64,000 nt of DNA from Apostichopus japonicus (Eukaryota; Echinodermata; Holothuroidea; Aspidochirotida; Stichopodidae): assembly GCF_037975245.1 (NCBI RefSeq), contig NC_092582.1:9077501-9141500 (forward strand), read 5' to 3'. The notes beneath the pieces are model-generated. The model worked only from the letters and a program-made list of their open reading frames with translations. It was not told the origin of the DNA and did not search any database. Shown in pieces: positions 45,301 through 57,300 of the stretch. The stretch's first letter is position 1. Each line of letters opens with the position of its first letter. Both the position numbers and the translations under genes were made by a program.

Positions 45301-47059
45301 GGTTTTCACCTTTGAAACTGACCAATGCTAGTACTCCACTGGTTGGCTCATTGACCTGTGACATTCTTGTACCCCAGCTGCTTCTAATCTGGAAACAAAA
45401 TCATTTGATGTGAGAGTTTTACATATGGCTTCTCATTGTAATGTATGTATTGTAATGCATTGTAATGAGTTTTACACATGGCTACTCATTGCAATGTACG
45501 GTGTGTATTGTAAAGTATTGTAATGAGTTTTACATATGGTTACTCAGTGTAATGTATGTATTGTAATGTATGGTATTTGTAATTGTATTGTAATGAGTTT
45601 TACGTACATGGCTAACTCATTGTAATGTATGTATTGTAATGTATGGTATTGTAATGTATTGTTATGAGTTTTACTTATGGCTACTCATTGTAATGTATGT
45701 CTTGTAATGTATTGTATTGTAATGTTATGGGTTTTACATATGGCTACTCATTGTAATGTATGTATTTTAATGTATTGTATTATAATGTATTGTAATGAGT
45801 TTTATATGGCTACTCATTGTAATGACATGTATTGTAATGTATTGTAATTAGTTTTACATGGACACTCACTGATATGTATGTATTGTATTGTAATGTATTG
45901 TATTGTATTGTAATGTATTGTTATGAGTTTCACTTATGGCTACTCATTGTAATGTATGTCTTGTAATGTATGGTATTGTAATGTTATGGGTTTTACATAT
46001 GGCTACTCATTGTAATGTATGTCTTGTAATGTATGGTATTGTAATGTTATGGGTTTTACATATGGCTACTCATTGTAATGTATGTATTTTAATGTATTGT
46101 ATTGTAATGTATTGTAATGAGTTTTATATGGCTACTCATTGTAATGACATGTATTGTAATGTATTGGAATTAGTTTTACATATGGACGCTCACTGATATG
46201 TATGTATTGTATTGTAATGTATTGTATTGTAATGTATTGTAATGAGTTTTACATATGCTACTGATTGTATGCCGATCAAGTATTTATTAGTATGAATTAT
46301 TAGCGTGTTAAATGTATGGCACTGGTAGCTAAAGCAATTCTGTGCACATCCAGTGAAACTTCTCTTCGCATGTCTAGATGAGCATATAACACAGTGCCCG
46401 ATATGTTGCAAGTGTCATATGAAACAGATGCTCATAAATTATATGTTCTAATCTAACAATTATCAACACTACATCTATCCTAGACCTACCATATTCGTAT
46501 ATTACATATAAACTTCTGGATTGCACTTTTCTACTGTTATCACATCAAGATAAACTTAAATGTCTATGGAAACCTATGAACAACATTGTCCTAATCACTC
46601 CTTATCACAATTATAAGCATAGAAAATCATCAAAATAGCTGCAACTCCCATCAAAATCCATCAAAGATGTGACCATTTTACAAGTCTTTTCTTAATTCTA
46701 GTGTTATTTACTCCCAGTGACACTTCTCTTGGCATGTCTAGATGAGCATCTAACATATTATGCCGTTATTATTACTACAGGAAGACAGGAGTTTGGGAGA
46801 AAAGTTTGAAAGCCTTGGATAAGTAGTAGACCAATGGGATGTTACCACCATCCTAAACAAAACCAACGACATATGAGACTCTTACCAATGACAATCTCTC
46901 TCCTGCTAGGCATTCCTTCCCTCCTGTATCTTTCTCCAGATAAACTGGAGGAATATCTGACAGAGCAACAACATTGACAGCTGAACGGGCAAAATCCACT
47001 TGATCTCCCCCACTTGCTAGGAAGTTACCATCAGGGTTGTCTGGGTGAGGGTAGGACAT
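42327..47059 (-). CDS. FAM124-like protein (tentative glyoxalase-like fold), complete coding region
   Basis: Four coding exons on the minus strand: 47059-46886, 45388-45225, 43915-43806, 43030-42327, giving 383 aa and ending ISVACYK. Phases 0, 2 and 1 match across all joins. An acceptor (ctaacag) 14 bp upstream of the ATG implies a non-coding first exon. The C-terminal half resembles the FAM124 layout as I remember it: a predicted beta-alpha pattern with SVAITLIF, then PWQQ, then a FDTDYFV segment, then KFYQG and finally a DKEGNEV string near the C-terminus, where a glyoxalase-like domain often ends. No catalytic function is known for that family. An alternative exon 2/3 join (45238 to 43949) is also in frame. 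AATAAA overlaps the stop codon on this strand. Function unassigned; the family call is my weakest gene-level claim. Confidence 0.55.
44755..45068. repeat. 18-bp minisatellite
   Basis: About 17 copies of tcagtgactcgagtcaag with variants, in intron 2 of the FAM124-like gene. It generates a spurious open frame of six-residue repeats. Confidence 0.9.
45420..46256. repeat. complex minisatellite of gtaatgtatt-type units
   Basis: Roughly 60-80-bp higher-order units: a tttacatatggctactcatt block followed by variable numbers of gtaatgtatt. Lies in intron 1 of the FAM124-like gene. The period 45930-46190 is nearly exact. Confidence 0.88.
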
Positions 47060-47079
47060 TTTAGCTCCTTAAACTGTTA

Positions 47080-49480
47080 GAAAACAAGAAGGAAATATTT
47101 TAATCATTACATATATAAACCTCTGCAAACCCAACCAATAATAATTTTTCTTCAAAACCCCACCTACTCAAAAATCCCCAAAATTGACCTTCGGCGACAT
47201 TTGCCAAATGATTGCGACATGAAGTCAGGCAGCTAGATAGATTTTAACTTAATAGCATTCCTAAGTTTTCCAAATGTTTTAGACATGTATTAAATATTGC
47301 AAACATTAATCCTTCAGCAGCTTTCAAGTTGCACTCTCAAAAATTAAGTTCAAATGATCCTATAGTAGGCCTCAAACTTCAGGCTATTTACTGGCTAAAT
47401 GCTTGTGGATTTTGTTGTTTGCAAGTTGAAAAATCCATGCACTGGTATTTTCATTTTGCCGGTAGAGAATTAATGCTGCTTAAGATTATATGAATTCAAG
47501 GAAAAGAAAATTAAGTGGAAATTTGACTTTAGCCGGTAGACATTTTATGCAGTGGCAGGTTTTTTTTGCGAGCGGCTGAAATTGTGAAAATCTAGACCAG
47601 CATAGCTATGACTAAAGATGCAGGGATGGATTCAATGAAGGGATTATTAGGTAAAAAGAAGAGTACTTAAAGTTAGGTCAATGTCTCTTGAATCTCGAAG
47701 ACATATAAATAAATGATCCTTATCAGTAATATGGGCGGCATATCTGTGTCGGTAACATTTAGTCTCATTGCCGATAACGAAAAATCAATATTGATATAGT
47801 TTGTTAAAACATTGATAACTGATGATAAGATGGTATTGTGAGAATCAAATTTGTGTATCACAATATGTGGCCGGTTGGTTTACAAAACTTTTCAACACGA
47901 AGCACTTGCTAGTTTTGGCTAGGCTTAGTTGTTAGTTTAGCTGGCTAACGGAAGGATATAATTTGATAGGGAAATTATAACATTGAAGAAAATGTTTCGT
48001 TTTCGTTCTGGAAAAACAAGCAGTAATTAAGTTCTTAGCCAGCATACACTAATGTCTTTTCTACATGAAATAAATTTTATTCATTGCACAGTCATCTTTG
48101 AACATTTTGCTAAAAAAAATTTTGTCTCCATTTGAAAACAGTTTGTATCAAACTTGCAGGCTATGTGTTGAACATAGTTGGTCCAATAGAGTAACAAATC
48201 ACCCAAAGAAGTAACAGGAAGGGTAGGCTTGTGTTTTTCAACAAATAGAAAATGCAAGCTCAGTTTCAAGCATATCAACTGGTGGGGAATATGATCTTTC
48301 ACTTCAAAAGAGGCTACAAGAGGACTAGTGTTATAGGATCCACACATATTTTCTTCTACTAATAGGTTCTGCAAATGAGAATTACACAAGTAGCTACTGA
48401 TTGTGAGTTGTGCAAAAGATAATAACTTACGATAGCGGATTTTAATTTTGATACTTTATGTACTATTACTAATGCATGACTTAAACTTAGGTGGGGTTTG
48501 ACCTTCGTATTGTACCAAGATTGGAATACCGAATATTTGCAAAACCGACACGGGTGATATCGGCACAATGTTACTTCAAACTTAAGTCATGTTAGCTAGG
48601 GTTCCTATTTTAACTTGTTACAAGTGCATTGCATGCCTTGAGATATTTACAAATCAATCTCTGTTGACCAAATCTGTTTAAACTTCATTTACAACAAACA
48701 GCTGAAAGCTAAATATTAACAATATAGGCTACCCTAATTTGGGCTTGACCAAAGTTAGATAGTATTGTATAGGTACTGAAGGCTAGGGCATACATGGTTG
48801 TGCTTCTGCAGTAGTACTAGTAGTGGTTTCTACCATCAGAATTAGGCTAGGCTATCTGTATTTTCGGCGGCTAGCCTAAATAGGCTTAAGTTATGGTGCT
48901 AGGCTACAGTACAAACATTCAGCATTGAAGGAAACCACTTAGAACTGTCATTTTTTCAACATCCTTAGAAGACATTGATAGTATTAATCATACAATATTA
49001 CATTTCTTGTCACTTTTCTCAGCTATATTTCGAAGTTCGACTTTCCACGCAGTGCAAGTGATATCGCCCAAGTGCACGGTGAAGAACTGAAGACACTTTG
49101 GTGTAGTACATACGTACAGTATGTACTATTATTGTACATACAATGTAGGGTTGGTGTATGCCCTAAAGTTAAACACTGAGTAAACAGTCCTGACGAAAGG
49201 GAATCTGCTGAGTCTTATGGGCGGCCATTTGGGGAAAAAAAACAACGATGACACAAGAAACAAACAGATAAGAAAAAAGATGAAAAGGAACAATAATAAG
49301 AATGAAGTGAATTACCAAGGGGTGGGAACCATGGGCAGGGGAACGTGCGCCCCAATTTTTTTCCAAAATATCAAACGTGCCCCAATGGCAAATAAAATGT
49401 GCCATTTTGATAAGGAACTGTCTTTAGAATATCAATTAAGCTTTTGTTAACTTTAATTTTTTTAGACTGATGAGATACTT
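47080..49480. other. 5' flank/upstream exon region of the FAM124-like gene; nothing else recognised
   Basis: A non-coding first exon is expected here on the minus strand, but I cannot place it. ORFs at 48081-48568 and 49169-49450 lack family or splice support. Confidence 0.35.
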
Positions 49481-49488
49481 CACGTATA

Positions 49489-50022
49489 TTGAATGTAAGC
49501 CAGCTATTACTGAAGGATCAAGTAAACACAGCTGCAAAGAATGAATTTGTAAGGATGACAAATAAAATTAGAGATGACAAAGATCACCCACTACATGGGC
49601 CACTTAATTGTCTGTTGGTGAAAGCTACCAGGAATCTTAGGAACCCTCATATCTTGCCAAAATATAGAATTCAACTTTATAAGAACTCTTTCATCTACCG
49701 TGCTGCAATTTACATTCAATTTGGTATTTTGGAACCTTTTAATTTATCTTACTCATTGTTTCACCTAGTTCTAGTAATGTATATAGTTTTAACGCTTTCT
49801 TGATGTGCAATCTTTTGAACATCTTATCTATCACGGTTTTCATATTCTTTAATTGTTTCACCTAGTTCTAGTAATGTACATAGTGTTAACGCTTTCTTGT
49901 TGTGCAATCTTTTGAACATCTTATCTATCATGGTTTTCATATTTATTTATTTTGAGTTTGACATGTGTACTCCTTTTTATAAATATGCTATATTTATACT
50001 GGTTTCAATAAATGAAAAAAAA
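49489..50022 (+). mobile_element. 3' end of a non-LTR retrotransposon, degenerate
   Basis: Encodes a terminal segment ILPKYRIQLYKNSFIYRAA resembling the ends of CR1/RTE-like ORF2 proteins, followed by an AT-rich tail that carries a ~97-bp tandem duplication (starting near 49755 and 49852), aataaa and an A-run at about 50007-50022. No RT domain remains. Confidence 0.55.
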
Positions 50023-50189
50023 GGTGTGTCATTGAGCCCTCATATAAAAGATGTGTTTTGTTGAGATGGCGCCGCCTTCTAGCCGGTGGCTAATAGCGGA
50101 TATCTATATGTTAGAGTGGCCAGGAAAATGTTTCAAGAATATATTCCAGTAAAATGTTTCAACAATAGATTCCATATGCTTACTGAGTT

Positions 50190-50275
50190 TATCGCGAAAA
50201 ACACGGTTATCTATTCGATAAACTGAGTTTAACGATCGAAAAACAGAGTTTAACAGCGATAAACTCGGTTTATTG
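50190..50275. repeat. short inverted repeat
   Basis: actgagtttatcgc at the left and gcgataaactcggt at the right, with further gataaactgagttta in between. May be a tiny transposon relic. Confidence 0.5.
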
Positions 50276-50299
50276 AATTATTGCACATATGGCTTTCCA

Positions 50300-51322
50300 T
50301 ACACGTCACACAAAAACATTGGGTCTGATTCTGAATTTGAATTTCGTGCATTTGGCAACTACTCAGCAGGTTGAATAGAAAATCCGCCACTTTCCGTAGA
50401 CATCCGTGAAAATTAAACGCAAATTCCTGCGTCACTATTTTGCCATTATCGTCTCGAGTTTGAGTTATTGTTGAGGATCCCATCGTTTCAAACAACGCAC
50501 TTCGTAAGCAAATCCGTCTTGGCTATGGTGCAAAGTATTTTCGCCTAAGTGTATCAACTGCTGTATGTTGAACCTGGGCCTACAGTATTGGGATGGGTTT
50601 CGCTAAGTATATGAGATCGAAGAAGAAAAATAAGTTTTCAAAAGGCCAAAATGGTGGAAATTGTAAAGAGAAATTCAAATGAGAAAAAACAATAACGATC
50701 ATAGTATTTACTGCGATGAGACTCAACTTACTACTACCTACTTGTCTACTAATTAAATGATACACATTTAACTCAACATTATAAAATTATCACCAAATTT
50801 GCTCATATTGTAGTGTACTGTTAATGGAATTCCAGGTAGACATTTTTAATGGTCATTACTATGTTTGTGCAGAGCATATAGTGTTTCAAATTTGTATAGC
50901 AGTTTTGAAGGAATGAAAATTACTTCCATGGATATTACTTCCATTGCTCTGGTTCTCTGTGTCTGATATAACTTTGTCACACAATACCTCAACTTGCAGA
51001 TCAATTACTCCCTGCATATGATATTAAAGGTCATTAGAATGCTCCCAACAGTTGCTAATTTAAGTCAAATAATGGTCTCTTATGCTTCAACTTCAAAAAA
51101 CATTTTACTAACACCCTTAAAGAATCTTACCTTCACTGACACATTAATTTGTTTAAGTTAATGATCCTCAAATGACTTCAAGTTAATTTGGAGAAAGAGG
51201 ACCAACGGAAAAGACTTTTGAAAACTTCTGGCGATTTTAATTACCATATATGTTGAAGCCAATCAGCCCAGTTACTTAGATTGCTCACTTTCTTATCCAA
51301 TTAGATTAATGCACTTTGAACG
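50300..51322 (+). other. upstream region of FBXL6
   Basis: No ORF of note. A transcription start cannot be located by eye. Confidence 0.35.
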
Positions 51323-54300
51323 ATGGATGACCCAAAACATCACAGGGCAAACAGAGGGATCTTTGGGGTTCGACACAGTAAGAAGCGACCCATGATGTTT
51401 TCGTTCACACCAGTACGAGGAGATGAGTGGCCAACTAGCTCAGATGACAGTGATCAAGATTTTGATATTAATAACTGGTAAATTTTCTCAAATTTTTGGT
51501 AATTCTGTATTCTGTTAGTTACCTTCATTGTTATGTATATAGGGATACCAAGTGATGAGATAACACAGTGGGAGGAAAAGGTTGTGGTTAACAAAGAACA
51601 GATTCTCTCTTTCCATCTCTGATTCTTGCAGTTCCAAGGCAAATTACTCGGACGATGGAAGCGATTCAACAAAACATCTGAAAAAGGGAAAACAGCAGAA
51701 GAGAAAGAAGAGTAAAAAGAGCAAAAAGGAAAGGAAGACACAGTCACGTAAACTAAAAGTAAAAAGGAGGAAAGTTCAGTCATCTAGCTGTGATGACGAT
51801 GAACCAGAAACTACTCGCCATGACGATACCTCCGATAAAACTTCATGGAGTCATCTTCCGACTCTAATCCTCCAGAAAATATTTTACTTTGGAGTCGCAG
51901 ATGGTGGTGCTGTGCCGTTCCTTCTAAGGTCAGTTAAATTAATGACATGGAAAATGTTTTCAAAAGCTATCTTGAGTTCCAAATGTCTGCACTTTTAAGA
52001 ATTTTGTTTAGAGATCTCCTTGAAAAAGTAAACTATTTAATACTAGGCTCACCTTGTTCGAAAATAATTCACCAAAGAGAAAAATGATAAAAAGGAGTTT
52101 CACATTTCTTGGTTAATGTTCACTTCGTATGCAGAATGTCAAAAGTTTCAAGGACTTGGAGAGATGTGGCCACACTTCCTAAGCTGTGGAGAAAGGTGAA
52201 TCTAGATTCCAGCACAGTGAAGGTTAAGGAGAGCAAGAGATTTACGGGGTTGACCTGGTTGATCAATAATCGATTCTCAAAACTGGAAAATCTGAATATC
52301 TGCAACTGGTCTAAACTAAATCAGTCAACATTTGAGGTGAGTAAGTCCTTTTTAAATTATTACTTAATGGGATAACAGAGTCTATAATGTTTCAACAATA
52401 TGAATCACAGACCAAGTTAATTGGAAACACATTGTTCTAACCACCATCTTTGCTGAGATTAAAAGTAAAAATGAAATTTGTAAAAAAAAAGAGAAGCTTT
52501 TGTGGATAAGTACACTGCAAGCGCAATAATTTGTGATGTCGCATCAGACTGTTTGGTTTTCATTGTTTTCCATCGATGTTCCGTGATTGAAATCAATTAT
52601 GAATTGTGAGATAAATGACACAGTTGAATCATTTACATAAGATTAAAATCATTTCAGTTTTATGGGAAAAGAAAAGCTGATTGTAGTACAATCAGCTTTT
52701 CTTTTAATTAAAGTATTGAGGATGATCCACTTCTGCTCACTGAATTTCCCAAATGTAGACTGCAAGTAATTATTCAATCATACAGCAACTGTAATTGCTT
52801 GACATTTATCTTTGGTCTTTGATGGGTTTCTCCAGGTCTAGTATTATCTTGTTAGTACTTTGAAGGACACCACAGAACCGGGGCTACCCCCCCCCCACCC
52901 CCAGTATCCAAACAATGCTGGAAATGTTTAATATGCACTATTATAGTTCCTGTTTTAATTCCACAAATACCTCAGGACTTCAGTGTGACATTTGTCCAGC
53001 ATTTGCAACTGCCTATGGTATATTTACTTAAGTCATTGATGTTCAAAAGAAATAATTGGAAGGCCTAATTTCAAGTTTTATTATGTTCTGTAGCACGTTG
53101 AACACTTTTTTTGTTGTCTTTAGAACATCGTTAAGGAGTGCCCTTCCTTAAAGCGCCTGGTCTTGAGTGGTTGCATTAAATTGGGTTCTTCATCTTTAGA
53201 GCAGATCACCAATGGGCTAAGCAATCTTGTAGCCCTAGACATCTCCAGTATTACGTTACCTGTAAGTTTCAAGTCATTCTCTTTTGTATATATAGAAGTA
53301 CTGAAGTATGTTTTCTCACTCACTGTAGCCTGGTTTTCTAGTGCTATTGGTACTGGGTGGTGGGTGTGGATCTTCTCTATTTCACTGTGTTTTTTAACAG
53401 TCCTCTCTTCATTTTTGCCTGAAGTATTTCTTGCTCTCTACTGACTAATAGTTCTCTAGTTTGTTTTAGTATGCACCTCAATTGACTTTCTATCTTAAGT
53501 GCATGTTTGACCTACTCTATGAGTATTTATATTTATTATATATTTATTTGTCCGGATGAAGTTTGATTGATGTCATCAGTTGGTTGATTTGTAATAAAAT
53601 AAAATTGAATTGAATTCATTCATAATATAATTAAAGAAGCATTCTGTGAAATTGTGCATATAGGTTAATATTTGGAAAATGCAAACGGTATGAGGAGTTT
53701 ATGGCGGACAGTTAAATGCTACTTCTCTCAGTTCACATTCCATACATATAACTGTTTAAAGTATGCAATTATTAGTGTTGCAATGATATTATGACTCAAC
53801 TCACTATAAACTTTCATGTACAGTCAGTGTCTTAAATCATTGGTAATGACTTAATCTTGACTGAAAATAAAAGTGACTCTTCACACTGTGTAATATATAT
53901 TGACCTAGTTATGACTATTTGATTGTATACAAATCAGCAAACTTAAATTAGTTCTTTGTATGCCTATCTCTGTTTTGTATTGAGAAGGCTGCTCACACCC
54001 TGCTGCTCTCTTTGTCTTTTGCTCAATTTTCTATCTAGGGAAAGACTCTCAATCCAAGTGGTCTTTCTCGGTTCTTAGAGGTCAGAGGTGGGGCTCTTCA
54101 GGAATTAAATTTGTCCAACAACAAGATAAGCAGCTGGCCTGGAGTGTTTAGTCCCATCTTGGTAAATTCTTTCATTGCATTTATTCCTTGTAAAGCTTTC
54201 AGTCCAAAATATGAAATTGAGAGAAATAAGCCAACTAGTTCTTTAAAATTTGCTCCATTGGCTTATATATAATTATGGTGAAATCATTATATATTCAAAA

Positions 54301-57300
54301 ATTCTTCTCTGGATGAACCAAAAAAATTGTCTTTTTGTGACAGCTAAACTGTTGGTGAGAGGGTTAATGATGAAAATGCAATCGCTCGCTGTTAATACTG
54401 TAATATTTTTATCATTCTTAATTTCTCAGAAACATCATGGTGAAATCATTATATATTCAAAAATTCTTCTCTGGACTAACCAACAAAATTGTCTTTTGTG
54501 TGACAGCTAAACTGTTGGTGAGAGGGTTAATGATGAAAATGCAATCGCTCGCTGTAAATACTTGTAATATTTTTCTTCATTCTTAATTTCTCAGAAACAT
54601 GAAAACAGCATGCCATACCTAAGACACCTAGATCTTTCAAACTGTTTAACGTTCTCTTCATCGCTGACAGCCTTCCCGGTGGAGTCCTTCCAATCAGCCT
54701 GCCCAAATTTAGAAGTTCTCAGTTTAGCTGGTTGTGATGTGGTTGGTTCTAAAGTTGAACAAGATTTAAAGGTACCGGCCTTTCTATTCTTTTTTCTTCT
54801 TTTCTTTCTTTGGAAGTTCTTATAGATTCTTCAGCAATGGTTCTCACTTTATGAAGTATGTTTAACTTTGATTTATACATGATGTGTACGTTTTGGAGAT
54901 TTTTTCTTTCTTTTCTTATGACCTTAATAATTCTCTGTATTTTTTTTATATATCTTTTTATCTCAATACATTACATGTATAGAGATATTGTAACAGTAAG
55001 TGGGACTCTCTCTTCTCTTAAAAATTTTTCAGCGTCTTCAAACAAAGTTCTTTTTCTCTGGAATTTCCAGAGCAAGAATATATCATATAGACCAACAAAA
55101 GTTACTATTTTTTATTCCAGAATTGTATCTCATTCTGTGACTTTTTCACTGATTTATGTCCAAATCGGGCCAATTTGGACTGAAAACACACTTTGGCAGA
55201 CCTGTTTTGCACACGCTCCAAAACTTTTGTTTTATGAAAGAGAATAGAATAGAACTGTCTTTCAACAGTGGTATCGTCTAAGATAGGGTCCTATGTATTA
55301 TATATTTTATTAACATTTTAAACTTTCATTTGTTGTTTACAGGTAGGTATTAATAAGAATTTTACTACCTGTATATGACATTTTATGGCTTTTATTTGCT
55401 TTATTTGATGTTTAAATGATTTTTCTTTCTTAAAACAACACTGAGCCGCCGCCCCTACTTTTAGTAAAAAGGTCCGTTTTTGATGATTAAGCCCCGCCCC
55501 CAAGTCTGTTTTGTAGCAGATTGGCTATGACTCATAACAGCTACATGTTAGATACGAAAATGGCTACCCTCGCGACCAATTTTCTGTAGTGTAGTTAGGT
55601 ACGCGAGGTGTTAGTGTATTGCATGCTAATTACATTCTGTACTGCTGAATTCTACGTAGTGCATTTAATTTATATTAGGCCTTCGTTTTTGTAACATCCA
55701 TTTAAGGATAGTACTGGTGTTCAGGTAGCTTTTCAGAGCATGGGCCATGATAAGTTTGTTTGATTGCCCTTCATGTATTTTGTATAATTAGGTATACACA
55801 TTCTTGTATTTCTGAAGGCTACTTACTGTAGGCCTAGTGCATTTAAAAAAAATTATATATATAGGCCTAGGCCTATTAGGCTTTCAGTGATAGCCACATT
55901 AGCATTGTACTGGTGTTCAGACAGCTTTTCCTAGGAAGGACCAGGGTAAGTTTGTTTGATGGGTACGTATAAAAGAGGAGCCGGCCATAGCATCACAACT
56001 TTTATAAGACTATAAAAATTGTATAAGGTTATGTTTTATTTATAAGGATATAAGATGTATAAGGTTATAAGAAGTATGTTTAGCTTTCTTTTGAACCTGT
56101 AATGTTTGACATCAAATGTACAAAGAATTAAAATAAAATAACAAAATGGAGAGGAACTGAGGTGGCTATTAGGGGAAGAGGAGGCCACCCATCACTTGCA
56201 TATAAAAACTTGTAATCTTCTTTTACATTATTTTTTCCAAGTCATAAATCCATGAAATCTTCATGTCCGAAAAATTGAGATGGAAAAACGTGGGTTGTTT
56301 TGATATCTAGAAGTGGACACAGTTTTGATGGTAGTCACCACTACAGTAACATACAGTAGGTCAATAGGCCTAGCTCTCAAGGCAGGCATCAAGAATATGG
56401 TCGAGTTGTTCGCCTCTTCTAATTTGGCTGTTGTCATTGACGTCAAACTATATGACCAAAAAGTCCAACAGAGACTGACCTAAGATGAAGGATACCACAT
56501 AAAAAAGTTCTTAAATATTCTATGACATTACTAAACCTTGCAACGTCGTTCTTTCGACTAACAGGCAATGAGCGCTAAAGGCAAGACTAGCAGGATAAAG
56601 TGTAACCTGCAGAGACTATTCGTGGCAAAGTAGCAAAAATGCAAGTTATATATTTGTTGTACCATGATTGATATTGATAATTGTAGAGACAGAGCAAAGA
56701 TTTGAAATTAGGAATCAAAATTAAAACTTCCAGTATTGAGATACTGCATCATTGATGCTCTTGTTTTATTATTGTCATCTTTAATGAGGGTAGTCCTGCT
56801 CAGTGCAGAAGCACTGCTTCCACTGTATTGAAATTGAAGATAATAGAACAAGGGCATTTTCAGGAAATTGGTTGTTTTTAATTAAGTTGATTTGAAGATC
56901 TACATACATTAAACTAGATCAGCATCTCACATCACAATAAATCTGCTAGAACAAAAAGAAGAATATTTCAAACCAGAGGGTGTGGAGAATCACAGTATTA
57001 CCATAATTGTTTTCTATTCAATATCATTTTAAATATATCATGGTATGTCTACCAATCAGTTAATATTTTGGTTTTAAGAAATTCCAACTAAAAGATATAC
57101 TGTCACAATTTTTCAAAATGTCGAAAAGGAAAAGGAGATTGACTGTTGAAAACAGTTTTGGTTTTTAATTGTGATACAAATATCAGGAAAAACTATCTTT
57201 TATCAACTACAGGTTCAGTAAATATCTAAGTATTTTTCCAGAGTGACTTTCACCGCATCTTGCATGTTTGGCTTCCCACAGGAATCCTCTTGCGGTTTTC

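Noticed and set aside
51454-51783. Minus-strand ORF over the start of FBXL6
   Set aside because: Shadow of the Lys-rich coding exon on the other strand.
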